Numbered from the stretch's first letter, positions 1-9,363 are shown. The stretch: 23,675 nucleotides of DNA from Hypsibius dujardini (GCA_001579985.1 LRSR01010649.1:1-23675); one strand, 5' to 3'. Translations and numbers: made by a program. The notes: a model not told the origin generated them from the sequence alone.

Positions 1-24
1 ACAGACACACAGACACACAGACAC

Positions 25-68
<44 letters not shown>

Positions 69-140
69 GCAGGCAGACAGACAAACAAACAGACAGACAG
101 ATAGACAGACAGATAGATACTATGATTTTTCTTCTTTCAG
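1..140. repeat. (CAGA)/(CACA)n microsatellite and acceptor, intron before the plus-strand TM exon
   Basis: Positions 1-117 are almost pure CAGA/CACA with a few CAGG and CAAA variants. A pyrimidine-rich tract ending in ttctttcag (132-140) follows and forms the splice acceptor of the exon starting at 141. The microsatellite is therefore intronic. The same repeat class sits in intron 1 of the three minus-strand genes and downstream of gene 1. Confidence 0.85.
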
Positions 141-446
141 TGACTGCCACTGCAATTCCAGTTGCCATAATCTTTATACTCCTATTTGGACTTGCGTTGT
201 TTTCAAGGTCCGTTAGTTAACTGTATATAAGGAAACTAACCTTGTAAATGCTCCTAACCACCATATAACTGTTTGAAAACTTTCAGATGGTACGTGATCG
301 GCTCAAGACCAATTGAAAATTGGTGGCGCATCGATGAACACCTGCTAAGTCAGGCCGTGATGCATCTCCAGAGAAAATCCTCTCGTGCTATTTCACATGT
401 CATATCCTCCACTTATTCCAACATAGGTTATGCTCGCCATGATTAA
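141..446 (+). CDS. 3' end of a plus-strand ANF-receptor paralogue: transmembrane and tail exons (partial)
   Basis: Two exons are visible: 141-207 (after ttctttcag, donor AAG|gtccgt) and 287-446 (after aactttcag, stop TAA 444-446). Spliced, they encode a hydrophobic helix (IPVAIIFILLFGLALF), then a basic stop-transfer and a tail containing ENWWRIDEHLL, about 53 residues after the helix. The first exon needs one base from the previous exon and the junction splits an AG|A codon. Both phases equal those of exons 10/11 and 11/12 in the minus-strand genes. The tail motif W-W/Y-R-I/L-D is shared with them and resembles the juxtamembrane segment of receptor guanylate cyclases. Exons 1-10 must lie before the window. 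A possible donor (ATAG|gttatg, near 427) could extend the gene, but I found no kinase-homology or cyclase sequence after it. Role inferred: membrane anchor and short cytoplasmic tail of a peptide-receptor-like protein. Confidence 0.7.
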
Positions 447-990
447 TCGCATATTTCAGGCATCACTTCTAACGCTTTTAATCCGAATCCGCCGGATACC
501 TCGCCTATATAATTCTTTATATAGCTTTAATTGATTAATGCGGAGGAATGCTACAGAAAAATATTTATCGATCATCGGCAATGGCGCGTACTAGGGGGTG
601 GCAAGTGGGCAATTGCCCCCCCCCCCGTCAGAAATCGAAAAAGTGACCCAAGAGTACCCCCTGACGTTTTTTAGAGTAAAAATAGCAAAATCATACCAAT
701 GCTCCCCCCTTTGGATTTTTACTAAAATCTTGCCCCCTCCCCCTCCCGTACCGGAAGGTCAAGACGCGTCTACGATCATCGGTGCTAGAATTAACTTTGA
801 ATTGTATGATGCGAGAACATCTCGCGGTGCCGGATATTTAAACTCAATTTTATACCAAAATTGATTGTCTAGCGTTAATTAAGGATTAAATTACTTTGAA
901 ATAGCGACCGGAGTTCCAGACAAGAAATTCAATTCAAATCCTTACTCTTCCGTGTTTCTTACAAAGACGATAAAAATTGCAAGTGTTAAA

Positions 991-1055
991 TGTGTGTCCG
1001 TGTCACACGTGTCACACGTGTCACACGTGTCCGTGTCACACGTGTCCGTGTCACA
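991..1055. repeat. Palindromic GTGTCACAC minisatellite
   Basis: Units GTGTCACAC and GTGTCC alternate, so ACACGTGT, which contains the E-box core CACGTG, recurs four times in about 60 bases. It lies in the gap between two convergent genes. No function is shown by the sequence. Confidence 0.75.
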
Positions 1056-1296
1056 AATTTCCCCGTTTTTTAGTGCACAATATATCCATTCCATCGGTTT
1101 GTCATGCTGAATCAATACATTGAGGAAGCAGTCGTGCAGGTCCTCGTTTTATTTTGAGTCTGATAAAGGGCTGCCAGATTTTCAAAAATTCAATCCAAAA
1201 TTTTCCTTAGAACAGAGAGTATTTCCGCGCGCGCGCGCGCTCTTGACCACACTTGACCATGCAGCCTTTACTCGATCGATCGATTGATTGAACTTG

Positions 1297-1302
1297 TTTA
1301 TT
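1297..1302 (-). terminator. Possible polyadenylation signal AATAAA for gene 1
   Basis: TTTATT on the plus strand reads AATAAA on the minus strand, about 340 bases after the gene 1 stop codon and beyond the downstream microsatellite. A six-base match in AT-rich DNA is weak evidence. The actual 3' end is unknown. Confidence 0.25.
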
Positions 1303-1396
1303 TTGGCGGAATTTAAAACACTTTGCTCAATCTAATATTTCCGCAGGGCCGGGCATTAAATCAAAGATTCAGGATAAAATGGCTCAAACTTAGATC

Positions 1397-1520
1397 ACAA
1401 ACAGACAGACAGACAGACAGACAAACATACAAACAGACAGACAGGCAGACAGGCAGACAGGCAGACAGACAAACAGACAAACAGACAGACAGACGGACAG
1501 ACAGACAGACACACAGACAC

Positions 1521-1571
<51 letters not shown>

Positions 1572-1605
1572 GGCAGACAGCAGGCAGACAGGCAGGCAGA
1601 CAGAA
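1397..1605. repeat. (CAGA)n microsatellite immediately downstream of gene 1
   Basis: About 200 bases of CAGA with CAGG, CACA and CAAA variants. It reads as repetitive Cys-Leu-Ser-Val or Asp-Arg-Gln-Thr in open frames, which are artefacts of the repeat. It starts about 35 bases past the gene 1 stop. A matching repeat sits at the same side of the last exon of gene 3 (16281-16422), but gene 2 has none. Confidence 0.9.
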
Positions 1606-1640
1606 AACCGTACATTTACCAATTATGCGTTGATATGATC

Positions 1641-4600
1641 TTACATTTGTGGTTGAAAACAGCTAAAAGAATAACCCAAAAACACAATCGAGAGATTTCT
1701 GCGACGAGAGAATGCGACGTCAAGGGGGAAACGCAGTTGGGACGAGTCCAAATGATACCATGCTTGGTTTTGTCGAATGTAACGTCGGCTGCAATCAAAC
1801 AAACAAGCTGCCAGGGAGCTGCTAATCCTTCGTCGTGCCATTTTATGAAATATGACAGGACAGACTTACCGAGCATGCCAGAGCAGAAGTGCTGTGGAAC
1901 AAAGAAGCACAGCTGCGATGGCAAACAACGAAGCGTTTATTGTGTCCGATCCTGTAAATTGGTTCTTTTCTCAAAATATTTTTTTCACCAATAAAGCAAC
2001 TGCACGAAGTCACTCAAAAAGAAGTAATGACCAAGCTTGCTGGAATTCAATAAAAAGAAATGCCGTATTGAACACTGTGCAAATTTGTACTTGCAAAAAA
2101 TATTTCTGCAGACCGAATCGTCACTGATTTTGTTTCAGATTCTCTCTTTGATTTCGCATTTAGTTCTGATGAAAAGTTTTGGGCAGAATTTCAGAGCTCA
2201 TTTTAAACATAAAACTAAAAAAAAACTGAAAATTCGACTGTCGTTTTTAAATAATTTGTTTTCAAATTTAATACAATTTACAATCTAACACGATTTACAA
2301 TTTAATTCAATTTACAATTTAATACAATTTAATTTAAATAATAAAATCATTATACTATTATTAATTTTTAAACTTGGATCTCTTTAACCCGTTAACATCC
2401 ACTACCAGTTCCGATTTGTTTTCCTGTATCAAAGTATTTTTCCCTGATTAAGCTTTATCTAATTAAGAAAAAAACTAATTGTTTTCGAGGACTTGAAACA
2501 ATTTCGGGTTTTTTTACTGCGGGTCTACTGACCCAATTTTTGTTGGAAAGGATGCGTGGAGCCAATGGGCATAATATTTAATTATCAAATTGATAAATCA
2601 ATCAAAAAGTTTTCAAAGCAACCCGTTTTGGTAATTTTTTAGCGACATTTTGGGTACCTTTGTTGACCACTGGCTACGCGCTTATCATTGATCTAAAGGA
2701 ATTGAATTTTTTTGTAGGCAGCTTGAATAGGTCCAATCTAATTAATGCAAAAAGACTCACATTTTTCAAGACAAACAAACAAACTTTCTGACCAGACTAC
2801 GTGAGAAAGCATCTTCTCATGAGATCTGGTTCGAAACTGGCCCGGAAATACTCCAGATCGGGAAAGAATCAGTGATAAAGCTCCTCACAAGATTTGTCCG
2901 GACTTTCTGGCCAGAAGCAAGTGAGAATTCGGTGAGAATCACACGAGGCTCATGCGAGAAAAATCTCGGCTGAATTTTCACTTGTGGCGAGTTTTGGAAC
3001 AAGAACTTTTTATACTGAGGTCACGACAAGTGACATGGAGTTGGAGTTAAGGAGCTGATGCGTTACGGAGATTAATGACACTACATTGCAGTAGGTTGGA
3101 GTTATGGAGTGAGGCACAGGCACATAACTCCAACAACTCCAATGACTCCATAACTCCAAAACCAAAAAAATCTTCTAGAATTTCCAGAGCAGCAGTCTGT
3201 TTTGGTCGGGAATTCTTTGAAAACTGAGCCTAAAGTTTGTTGTGTCTGTGCCAAAACTGACCGCTGGGAATTTCTATAAGTCATGTTTCATAACTCGCCT
3301 ACTCTCAGATTTGGGCCAGATCTGACAAAAATTTGGTACTGCGTCATTACTATTGATGCTGCAAAGAACCGGATAAATCAAATCATGACAATGTTTTCTG
3401 TCTGATATATTAATTTGTCGTAGCTTCCGAAATTGCATTTCTAATTACGGAAGATCCTGACTTTTGGAGTAAACTGGCACGTTGGGGTATATACCTTCTG
3501 GCTGGCATCTCTTCTTCAAACCGTCATATCCACAGTACGGTTCGTTGGGCGGGAGCTCGTCGTGGAAGCCGTGCCATTCAAGCTTTTTCGCCTTGATCCA
3601 GCGATAGTCGTCACCGGCGTTTGGATCCGAACGCAAAAAGACCTGAACTCAGACATGACTGCATGTAACTCGTACATCCGTTGTTGTACGTTGAGCTGAC
3701 GTTGCCTACCTGAAATTGTGCACCGTCAAAAAATGCAAAAGAATTCATCGGTTTCCGATCCCCGTAGCTGTCGAGTGAGATGTATCCGGTGGTGGTTTGG
3801 AAGGTTCGGTTCCAGAATTGTTGCGCCAGTGCAGCTCCGCTGTTCAGCGTGTCGAAGTTTTTGATGGTCGACACAGTTTCGTTTACAACCTTCAACCGAA
3901 CGAGGAATGGAATGAAACAGAAAAACTATCTCAAATTGATAGTTAAAAAAGAGACAAGCTTGTTACTTGTCCTAGCATTTCCAGAACTGCCTGAGTTGTC
4001 GCCAGAAAAGGCAGAGGCTGTAATAAAGCATGGTGAATATCGTAATACGTTTTAAGTTTGAGGTGGCAAATTGCGTTCGTAATGGTCTGTCTCTGTCTCT
4101 GTCTCTGTCTCTGTCTCTGTCTCTGTCTGCGTCTCTGTCTCTGTCTGCGTCTCTGTATCTGTGTATCTGTCTCTGTCTCTGTCTGCGTCTGTGTCTGTGA
4201 CTGTGTCTGAGTCTACGTTTATGCTTACCGGCGGTTCTCGCAAGTCCATATTTCGGTAAAACGGATCAGTCCGAAACAACCTGCTCCATTCCGGAGCGAA
4301 TGCGGACAGGTTTGCTGTCGGATCCAGTGTCTCATCGATGGCCGTGAACAGCAGCACACTTTTGTATGCCGCTCGAATTACCTACGAAAATAATCCATTT
4401 CTAACGACCCTTAGCTAGGAGTCTCTTTCAGCGTAAATCCAAAACCGTTACTTGAACTGTAGCATCGGTCGACAAGTTTGCAATTACAGGATGCGCTTTT
4501 AATTGAAGCTCGTACTCACATCATAATCTTGATCGCCGCTTTCTGGACCGAAAGTCCCGTATCGTTCATATGGAAACGGTAGAGCTGCGATATACACCTG

Positions 4601-6120
4601 TATTGCATGTTCAAGTGGTTTTGGTAAAGATTTCACATAACAGCGTATTTCCAAGAATCATCCGTCTTAGACTTACATATTCATCCGTTGTCATATTTCT
4701 GGAGTGTGCTTGAATCTGCAAGGTACACACAAAATTATTTTCCGACTAATGCCAATCCATTCCAAATTAAAGTTTGATTCAGTGGATGTCGAAAAATACG
4801 AGAGCAAAAAAAGTTAAAAGATTGGTATTTATTGCTGAAACAGAAATATTCGAATGAATTTATAACTTCATAAATTTCTTTCCAATTGAATAAGGCCTTG
4901 TCCTCGACAAGCAATATGTTTAAACTCACTAATAGATTACGGAGGCTCCAGGACGGTCCGCAAAACATCATAACTATTGTAAAATGCGAATACTTATTTA
5001 AAGAGTGAGGCAATTCACAAATAAATTGTAGGAACGGACTTTGAATCTCACCGCGACTTCTTCCCTTGAAATCCACGAGATAATCCGTGAAATTCAACTT
5101 CTTATCCCCGATCTTAGGGGCGTTGTATCTGTTGTATACGAACTGTATTCCCTTGGAGCGTCGCATTATGAACGCACCAAAGGTCTGGTAGAATATGATT
5201 GGCCCAAACTCTTCCATAATGTAAACGGATGTCCAGTTGTATAAGGCGAAAAAGTAGTTGTACGCTCCGCTGGTGTGTTGATTGGAGTAAACGCCGGTTC
5301 TCACCCACGTCGGAGTGAGGTGCTTGTCGTGAAACAGAACGTCCGCCGAAGACCTAAATGCGCATTTGCACGGAACCATTAGGACTTCACCGAACTTCAA
5401 TTAAATTATTGATTAACCCATGAAATGGCGGGAGTGAATTTTCACTGATCATTGTATATTATAACCCGCACATCAGAAGAATGTTCCATTCCGCGGCAAG
5501 CTGGTTTAATTCAAACGCTCGTGAACCTATACAACCTGAAAAGTAAAAGGTCACTGTTCGGTATTCTGGTTTTTTTTTATACAGCGGCGCGTTGGCCATA
5601 AACAGACATACAGACAGACAGCCAGACAGACAGACAGACAGACAGACAGACACACACACACACACACACAGACAAACAGGCACACAGACAAACAGACAGG
5701 CAAAAAGACAGGCAGACAGACACACAGACACACAGACACACAGACAGACAAACAGACACAAACAGAAAGAGTCATACTTGGGGTCATGATGACGGTAATC
5801 TGGCTGGGATCTCGATCGCGGTAGAGCCATTTCGAAATCATCATTTCCATGTCATCGGCAAAACTGACGCATGAGTCAACGCCCTTGGGGTCATACAGAT
5901 AGCTGTGGGAAAAGTTGAGGTGCGGGTAGGTCAATCGCAAATAACGTAGACCTGTTACAAAGCCAGGCCCACAGAGCATGATGGTGGATGGCATCAGAGG
6001 TCCAAGGTAGCCGGGTGTTACTATCTGCACCCGGGTTTCCATTGGTGAAACGGCGCTCCTAACTCGGTACATCGATCCCATGACGATTATCGTGAACAAA
6101 AGGGGAAGAATTGTGGCCAT
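1641..6120 (-). CDS. Gene 1: ANF-domain single-pass receptor, NPR-C-like, 12 exons, about 543 aa
   Basis: Exons, in order: 6120-5778, 5535-5472, 5353-5052, 4973-4930, 4715-4677, 4597-4520, 4381-4229, 4017-3967, 3889-3710, 3642-3495, 1951-1870, 1788-1641. They total 1632 bases with compatible phases throughout. The start is ATG 6120; the ATG is shared by all three copies and opens a signal peptide (residues 1 to about 23). The ectodomain follows the ANF_receptor (PF01094) pattern: [17 protein letters not shown]...[45 protein letters not shown], and a membrane-proximal Cys pair (C455, C464). Seven N-glycosylation sequons are visible. Exon 11 gives the transmembrane helix ([16 protein letters not shown], about 476-491); exon 12 gives a tail with [14 protein letters not shown] and stop TAA. 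Length is close to vertebrate NPR-C (about 541 aa). No cyclase or kinase-homology exon is visible. Inferred role: plasma-membrane receptor for an extracellular ligand, possibly a clearance or decoy receptor. Exon 12 ends in ATGTAAGA, where GTAAGA could instead act as a donor. Confidence 0.82.
1952..3494 (-). other. Long intron 10 of gene 1
   Basis: It separates the last ectodomain exon from the transmembrane exon. Gene 2 has only 195 bases here. Both introns share sequence near each end (up to a ttatccggtt block near 3370 and ctcaaaatattttt near 1971), so about 1.3 kb in the middle is extra here. The extra DNA is AT-rich with an imperfect tandem repeat of caatttacaatttaata at about 2262-2340. 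No coding region is recognised. I could not define insertion ends. Confidence 0.65.
3095..3134. repeat. Hairpin and TCCAACTCCA-type repeat in intron 10
   Basis: gttggagttatg (3095-3106) is followed 16 bases later by its exact inverse cataactccaac (3123-3134). More copies of ggagttatggag/ctccataactcc occur at about 3040-3165. It could fold as a stem-loop or be a decayed minisatellite. Confidence 0.7.
4083..4218. repeat. (GTCTCT)n microsatellite in intron 7 of gene 1
   Basis: About 130 bases of GTCTCT, shifting to GTCTGT/GTCTGC, between the donor of exon 7 (4229) and the acceptor of exon 8 (4017). Intron 7 of genes 2 and 3 has shorter, diverged versions (12147-12190; 19076-19230). Confidence 0.85.
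5595..5770. repeat. (CAGA)/(CACA)n microsatellite in intron 1 of gene 1
   Basis: It fills most of the 242-base intron 1 (5536-5777), beginning a few bases after the donor (CCAA|gtatga). On the transcribed strand it is (UCUG)n/(UGUG)n. Cys-rich and Asp-Arg-Gln-Thr open frames across it are artefacts. Confidence 0.9.
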
Positions 6121-6280
6121 CGAAAAATCATCGACTTTTTTGTCGGGGTTAAAATTGTAAGCACACAAAAAAGGGCAAATTCAAGGCGAGGAGTGAGAAG
6201 CTTCTTCTGCATGTGATCCTCCTGGAAAACGGCCAGCAATTTGACGGAGAAAATTGGTTTAGAAATGCATGAGATAATAC
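6121..6280 (-). promoter_or_regulatory. Conserved 5' flank of gene 1 (5' UTR or proximal promoter, unresolved)
   Basis: About 160 bases upstream of the ATG are very similar in genes 1 and 2 and recognisable in gene 3 (ggagaaaattgg, cctcctggaaaacg, aaaaatca-cgactttt). No clear TATA box is seen. The start context is tttcgATGG. Conservation may only reflect recent duplication. Confidence 0.4.
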
Positions 6281-6284
6281 TAGA

Positions 6285-6660
6285 AAATGTTTATTGCCCT
6301 AGCCATGATGGTTCCTTTGATGAATGAGAGCGCTCTTATGGTCATGAATGAGCTGTCTCTATTTATGGTTAATACAGGTATAGAACAGCGTTTTACCCTT
6401 AAAGGCCAACCCGAAAACACGACTCGTATTGTCATTATAATGTCGGTGGACACTTCGTCAACCGTCGATTCGTCCTTACACGACCGTCTTGTTCAATTTC
6501 ACTGTCGATCTGCAGGACAAGAAATTAGGCCTTTCTTGGTCGCCCTTTTAAATGGTACCACTGTACCACTAAAACAATTTACGGTGAGGGAATGAGCAAA
6601 GGGACAAAATGCGGTACGTAGACGTTTTGCCTCTAGAATTGTCTCCCCGACATTGTGTCT
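6285..6660. repeat. Upstream conserved block (first copy, unit 1)
   Basis: It recurs at 14325-14690 and 21265-21640. It contains gcgct-ttatggt, gtcggtggacacttcgtcaacc and gagggaatgagcaaagg-acaa. A second, partial copy follows at about 6690-6751 and 7112-7250, interrupted by the element at 6752-7109. A roughly 100-codon plus-strand frame crosses it in all three units, but the differences are mostly amino-acid-changing, so I do not call it a gene. Confidence 0.7.
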
Positions 6661-6751
6661 GTAATATTGTGACCTTTGATTTCACTGTCGACATGCAGTA
6701 TTAAAGAATTACGGCCTTCTTAGACCACTTTTTTTAAATGGTACCACTCTA

Positions 6752-7109
6752 CTTTAGAGTCGCGACCAATTCGTGGTGCCTACGTCACCACACAGTAAAA
6801 AGCGACCGTTTTGATTGATAGCAAAGATGTGCGAACCACAAGACCGCACGTATCGATTGATTGATTGCGTAAGCAGTTAACAGTTACGGTTTTCATCCTT
6901 CCTTTCTGCGGTCGATTCATTGATTCGTGCTGGATATTTTGCGTTTTTCTTTAACATTTAAACAAAATGGGCCGTCGTAATCGCTACAACGAAGAAGAAA
7001 GCAAGAGGACTCTTGATCGATTGAAGTGCAACAGTTATTTTGGCCCACCGGGTCTGATTTACTGGGAGGGGGGTCCAAAAAGTATCACGGATGGGTCGGG
7101 ACTCTACAG
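6752..7109. mobile_element. 358-base TA-flanked Tc1/mariner-type nonautonomous element
   Basis: The ends are inverted repeats: left CTTTAGAGTCGCGACC from 6752, right (reversed) CTGTAGAGTCCCGACC from 7109, matching at 14 of 16 with similarity continuing inward (cgtg). It is flanked by TA at 6750-6751 and 7110-7111. The empty site is visible at about 6560 (ccactgTAccact) and in unit 2 near 14580. Inside, 6967-7134 begins with a start codon and a basic Arg/Glu-rich stretch (GRRNRYNEEESKRT), perhaps the start of a transposase. It is far too short to be autonomous. Confidence 0.82.
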
Positions 7110-7254
7110 TACCAGTGAAAAACGTTACAAATGAATGAAATGAATGAATGGAAAGAGCAAAGGGACAAAATGCGGCGCGTAGACGTTGTGTCCTTAGAAT
7201 TGCCTCCCTCGACATTGTGTCTGCAGTATTTTCAACGTCAGATGTTATGTCTTC

Positions 7255-7335
7255 ACGACATCGTGTCTCTCGGACGTTGTGTCCCGTCCGTCGGACACTG
7301 TGTCCCGTCCGTCGGACAATGTGTCCTGACGACAC
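7255..7335. repeat. GTCCGTCGGACA palindromic repeats, unit 1
   Basis: cgtccgtcggacactgtgtc and near copies repeat in tandem (unit about 21 bases), each centred on the palindrome GTCC-GTC-GGAC. Similar short palindromes occur at 21610-21740 in the flank of gene 3. Confidence 0.7.
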
Positions 7336-7424
7336 TGCGCCCTTCAGACATGAAGTCCCGTCCGTTTGACAGTCTCCTCAAACGACAAGAGGTCAGAATT
7401 GTATACACATTGCGGACTTGTGTA

Positions 7425-8714
7425 CAGTGCGCCCCATTTACATTGTCCCAACTTGCTACAAAAATTCTACCAGCCAGATCAGCTGATCCAAAATCCATCC
7501 CACTCGATATTTAATGTAGTAGTCTTGTAGGCAATATAAATTTTGTAAATTGGCGTTTTTTGAATTCGAAATGGTGCGTGAAATTAGTTCTGAAATTAGG
7601 GGACGCATTTTAGAGTTATACCACTTTTTGCCGTCCTCCCGAAAAATCCAGAAAAATCTGGCGGAAAAGGGGATCAGTGTTTCGTATAGGACCATTCTTC
7701 GAGTAATCAAATCCGAGAAGGAAGAAGACATCCCGTCGAAGACGGAAGTGAAAAACGTCAACAAACGGGGACTACCTTTTATCCGCTTCGACGACCTCAT
7801 AAAAAGAATCGCCAAATCTATCGATACTCCCAATCCTCCCACCCAACGTGAAATTTCTTGCAAGCTTGGGATCTCTACGGGCACTGTGTCGCGGGTGCTG
7901 AAGGAAGATCTTGGCCTGACGTACCATAGGAAGGTAACGACGCACGTCCTCACTCCGAAGCCAGCTCAGCAGCGTCTCGATTGCGGGCCCCACTTTCTAC
8001 GCTGTCTCAGCCGTCAAAAACTTCCCGTGATTGTCAGTATCGATGAGACGTAGCTGGATCTGAATGAATTTACCGGGGAGCGGGATGGATGTTACGAATC
8101 ACCGGATAAACCAGCCCCGAAAGAATGGAAGAAAAAGCCTCTTTCAGGATGGCCCGGAAAAGTGATGGTCTGCATGGGAATCTCCTGGAATGGCTCTACG
8201 TCCCTCTATTTCGTCCCTCCGAAGGCCAACATGAATAGCCAGATGTTCATCAATTTAATTCTTGAACCAATGTTTAAAAAGGACGTTCCGCGGCTTTACC
8301 CGGGGTAGGAAAAGAAGGTTATCCTCCACATGGACAGCGCCGGAGCTCACGTTAAGGATAGAGTCGTCAAGTGGCTCCAAGATTGTGAAATAAAATTTAT
8401 TACGAAGGAGGAATGAATGTCGAACTCGCCCGATTTGTCCCCGATGGATTACGGTGTAAACTCAATTTTTAAGAAGCGATGCAATAGGCACAAGGCGAAG
8501 AATATGGCCGAACTGGTAGCGATCGCAAAATGGGAGTGAAAGAAGTTTGGTTTGGGACACTGCCGAAACATCCTCATAGCTTGACTGAAACGAGTGAAAA
8601 GGATGATTGAGATGTCTGGCTATCAGATAGAAAATACTTTTTGAGTAGGAATGTCGTTCCTTCAGGGTGAAAATTTTTTTTGAAAAGTTGGGACAATGTA
8701 AATGGGGCGTACTG
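7425..8714 (+). mobile_element. 1290-base Tc1/mariner element with full-length decayed transposase
   Basis: Terminal inverted repeats of about 30 bases: left 7425-7455 (CAGTGCGCCCCATTTACATT...) and right, reversed, 8714-8684, with one mismatch (G/A) in the first 30. TA flanks both sides (7423-7424, 8715-8716). Total length and ends fit mariner-like elements. Unit 3 shows a related unoccupied site at about 21798-21850 (gcggacttgTAtgcc), so insertion followed duplication of the flank. It carries the transposase pseudogene 7571-8644. Confidence 0.9.
7571..8644 (+). pseudogene. DD37D-type mariner transposase, five in-frame stops, no frameshift
   Basis: Starting at ATG 7571, one frame runs 358 codons to TGA 8642. 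The N-terminal third has two helix-turn-helix-like regions (about residues 5-50 and 75-120). The DDE domain shows D1 in VSIDET, D2 in ILHMDSAGAH and D3 in SPDLSPMDY; 37 residues separate D2 and D3, the spacing of maT-like DD37D elements. Stops fall at 8051 (TAG), 8306 (TAG), 8414 (TGA), 8537 (TGA) and 8582 (TGA). At least the first and third sit where the family usually has Trp, as from TGG by a G-to-A change. As read it cannot make an active enzyme. Confidence 0.92.
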
Positions 8715-8807
8715 TACGTGTTCAACCTTCCGATTTTTAACCAGCCAGAATGATCACAACAAGAATGTTTGCGGACTGTCTCTCCACCTGACTCTAATAT
8801 TTGTGAT

Positions 8808-8880
8808 GACAGAATGTCTTCGGACAGAATGTCTTCGGACAGAATGTCTTCGGACAGAATGTCTTCGGACAGAATGTCTG
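8808..8880. repeat. 15-base tandem array GACAGAATGTCTTCG, five units, unit 1
   Basis: Four perfect units and a partial fifth. Each contains the interrupted palindrome GACA-GAA-TGTC. A related 15-base array (gacagaatgtccggg) lies at the equivalent place in unit 2 (14717-14770). Confidence 0.9.
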
Positions 8881-9361
8881 GGAAGTTTTTCCAGCTGGAC
8901 ATAATGTCTGGCACATTTTCTGGAAGACAGAATGTTGAGGAACACGAAGTCGGTAAGCCGCAAAATGCAGTTTTTCAAATTTTTGCAAGCTGAATCTAAA
9001 ATTGTGCCGACATTTCTTGGTCATTTGAAACTTGCGGAGTCTCATTTCCCGAGACATTGAAATCAGACAAATCCTGGTTCGGACTTGTACGGGACCCTTT
9101 AAACAGTAATGAAATTATATTCCGAATGGGGACAGTTTTGCGTCTTTGGGACGGAATTGGAGGTGACCAAAGGATTGGATTGGAACCAAGACTCTGTGAC
9201 ACTTCTGTGATGCACACTTGTTCAGTCGTCTCAGTATTCCATTTCCTGGAGATATTGGTTCCCTGTTCTCTGGACGGTATGAGGAGGCATATCACAGCGG
9301 GACCACTCTAATGGAAAGGTCATAATTTATAGCCTCACGTCGTTATCCCGCGGATGCACAT
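8881..9361. repeat. Shared distal 5'-flank block, unit 1
   Basis: Matches 14830-15140 and about 22700-23020. Shared landmarks are ttatattccgaat, ttctggacggt-tgagga, cacagcgggacc-ctcta, ggtcata and cccgcggatgcacat. No open frame is conserved among units. It ends at the insertion site of the next element. Confidence 0.75.
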
Positions 9362-9363
9362 TA

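Larger units (their letters stand above)
447..1396. other. Intergenic DNA between convergent genes
   Basis: No gene is recognised. An 88-codon open frame at 598-864 starts at GTG, is rich in proline from C-runs, and resembles nothing I know. The stretch holds C-runs near 617-626, a palindromic minisatellite (991-1055), a (GC)n run near 1227-1241 and (ATCG)n/(ATTG)n near 1272-1290. Confidence 0.5.

Noticed and set aside
598-864. 88-residue plus-strand protein
   Set aside because: GTG start, low-complexity proline from C-runs, no splice partner and no recognised family.
450-1390. Kinase-homology or cyclase exons for the plus-strand gene or gene 1
   Set aside because: No recognisable glycine-rich loop, kinase-homology or cyclase motif was seen on either strand.
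1361-1994. Cys-Leu-Ser-Val and Asp-Arg-Gln-Thr repeat proteins over (CAGA)n tracts, here and at 5551-5789, 13540-13761, 16226-16495 and 20575-20810
   Set aside because: Open frames arise on both strands because a four-base unit lacks stops; they overlap introns of clear genes.
3445-3636. Receptor genes ending as secreted ectodomains by read-through after exon 10
   Set aside because: A donor at 3494 and in-phase transmembrane exons exist in all three genes. Read-through tails also diverge between copies.
4735-5400. 221-residue minus-strand protein spanning exon 3 and exon 4 without splicing
   Set aside because: Only exons 3 and 4 match the receptor family; the rest is intron 3 and intron 4 sequence not conserved as protein in the other copies.
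6287-6595. Roughly 100-codon plus-strand frame present in all three units (also 14335-14640 and 21267-21560)
   Set aside because: Differences among units are mostly amino-acid-changing and the C-terminal ends diverge. It looks like duplicated noncoding flank.
9057-9311. 84- and 99-codon frames on either strand in the distal flank
   Set aside because: Not conserved as frames in the matching flanks of units 2 and 3.
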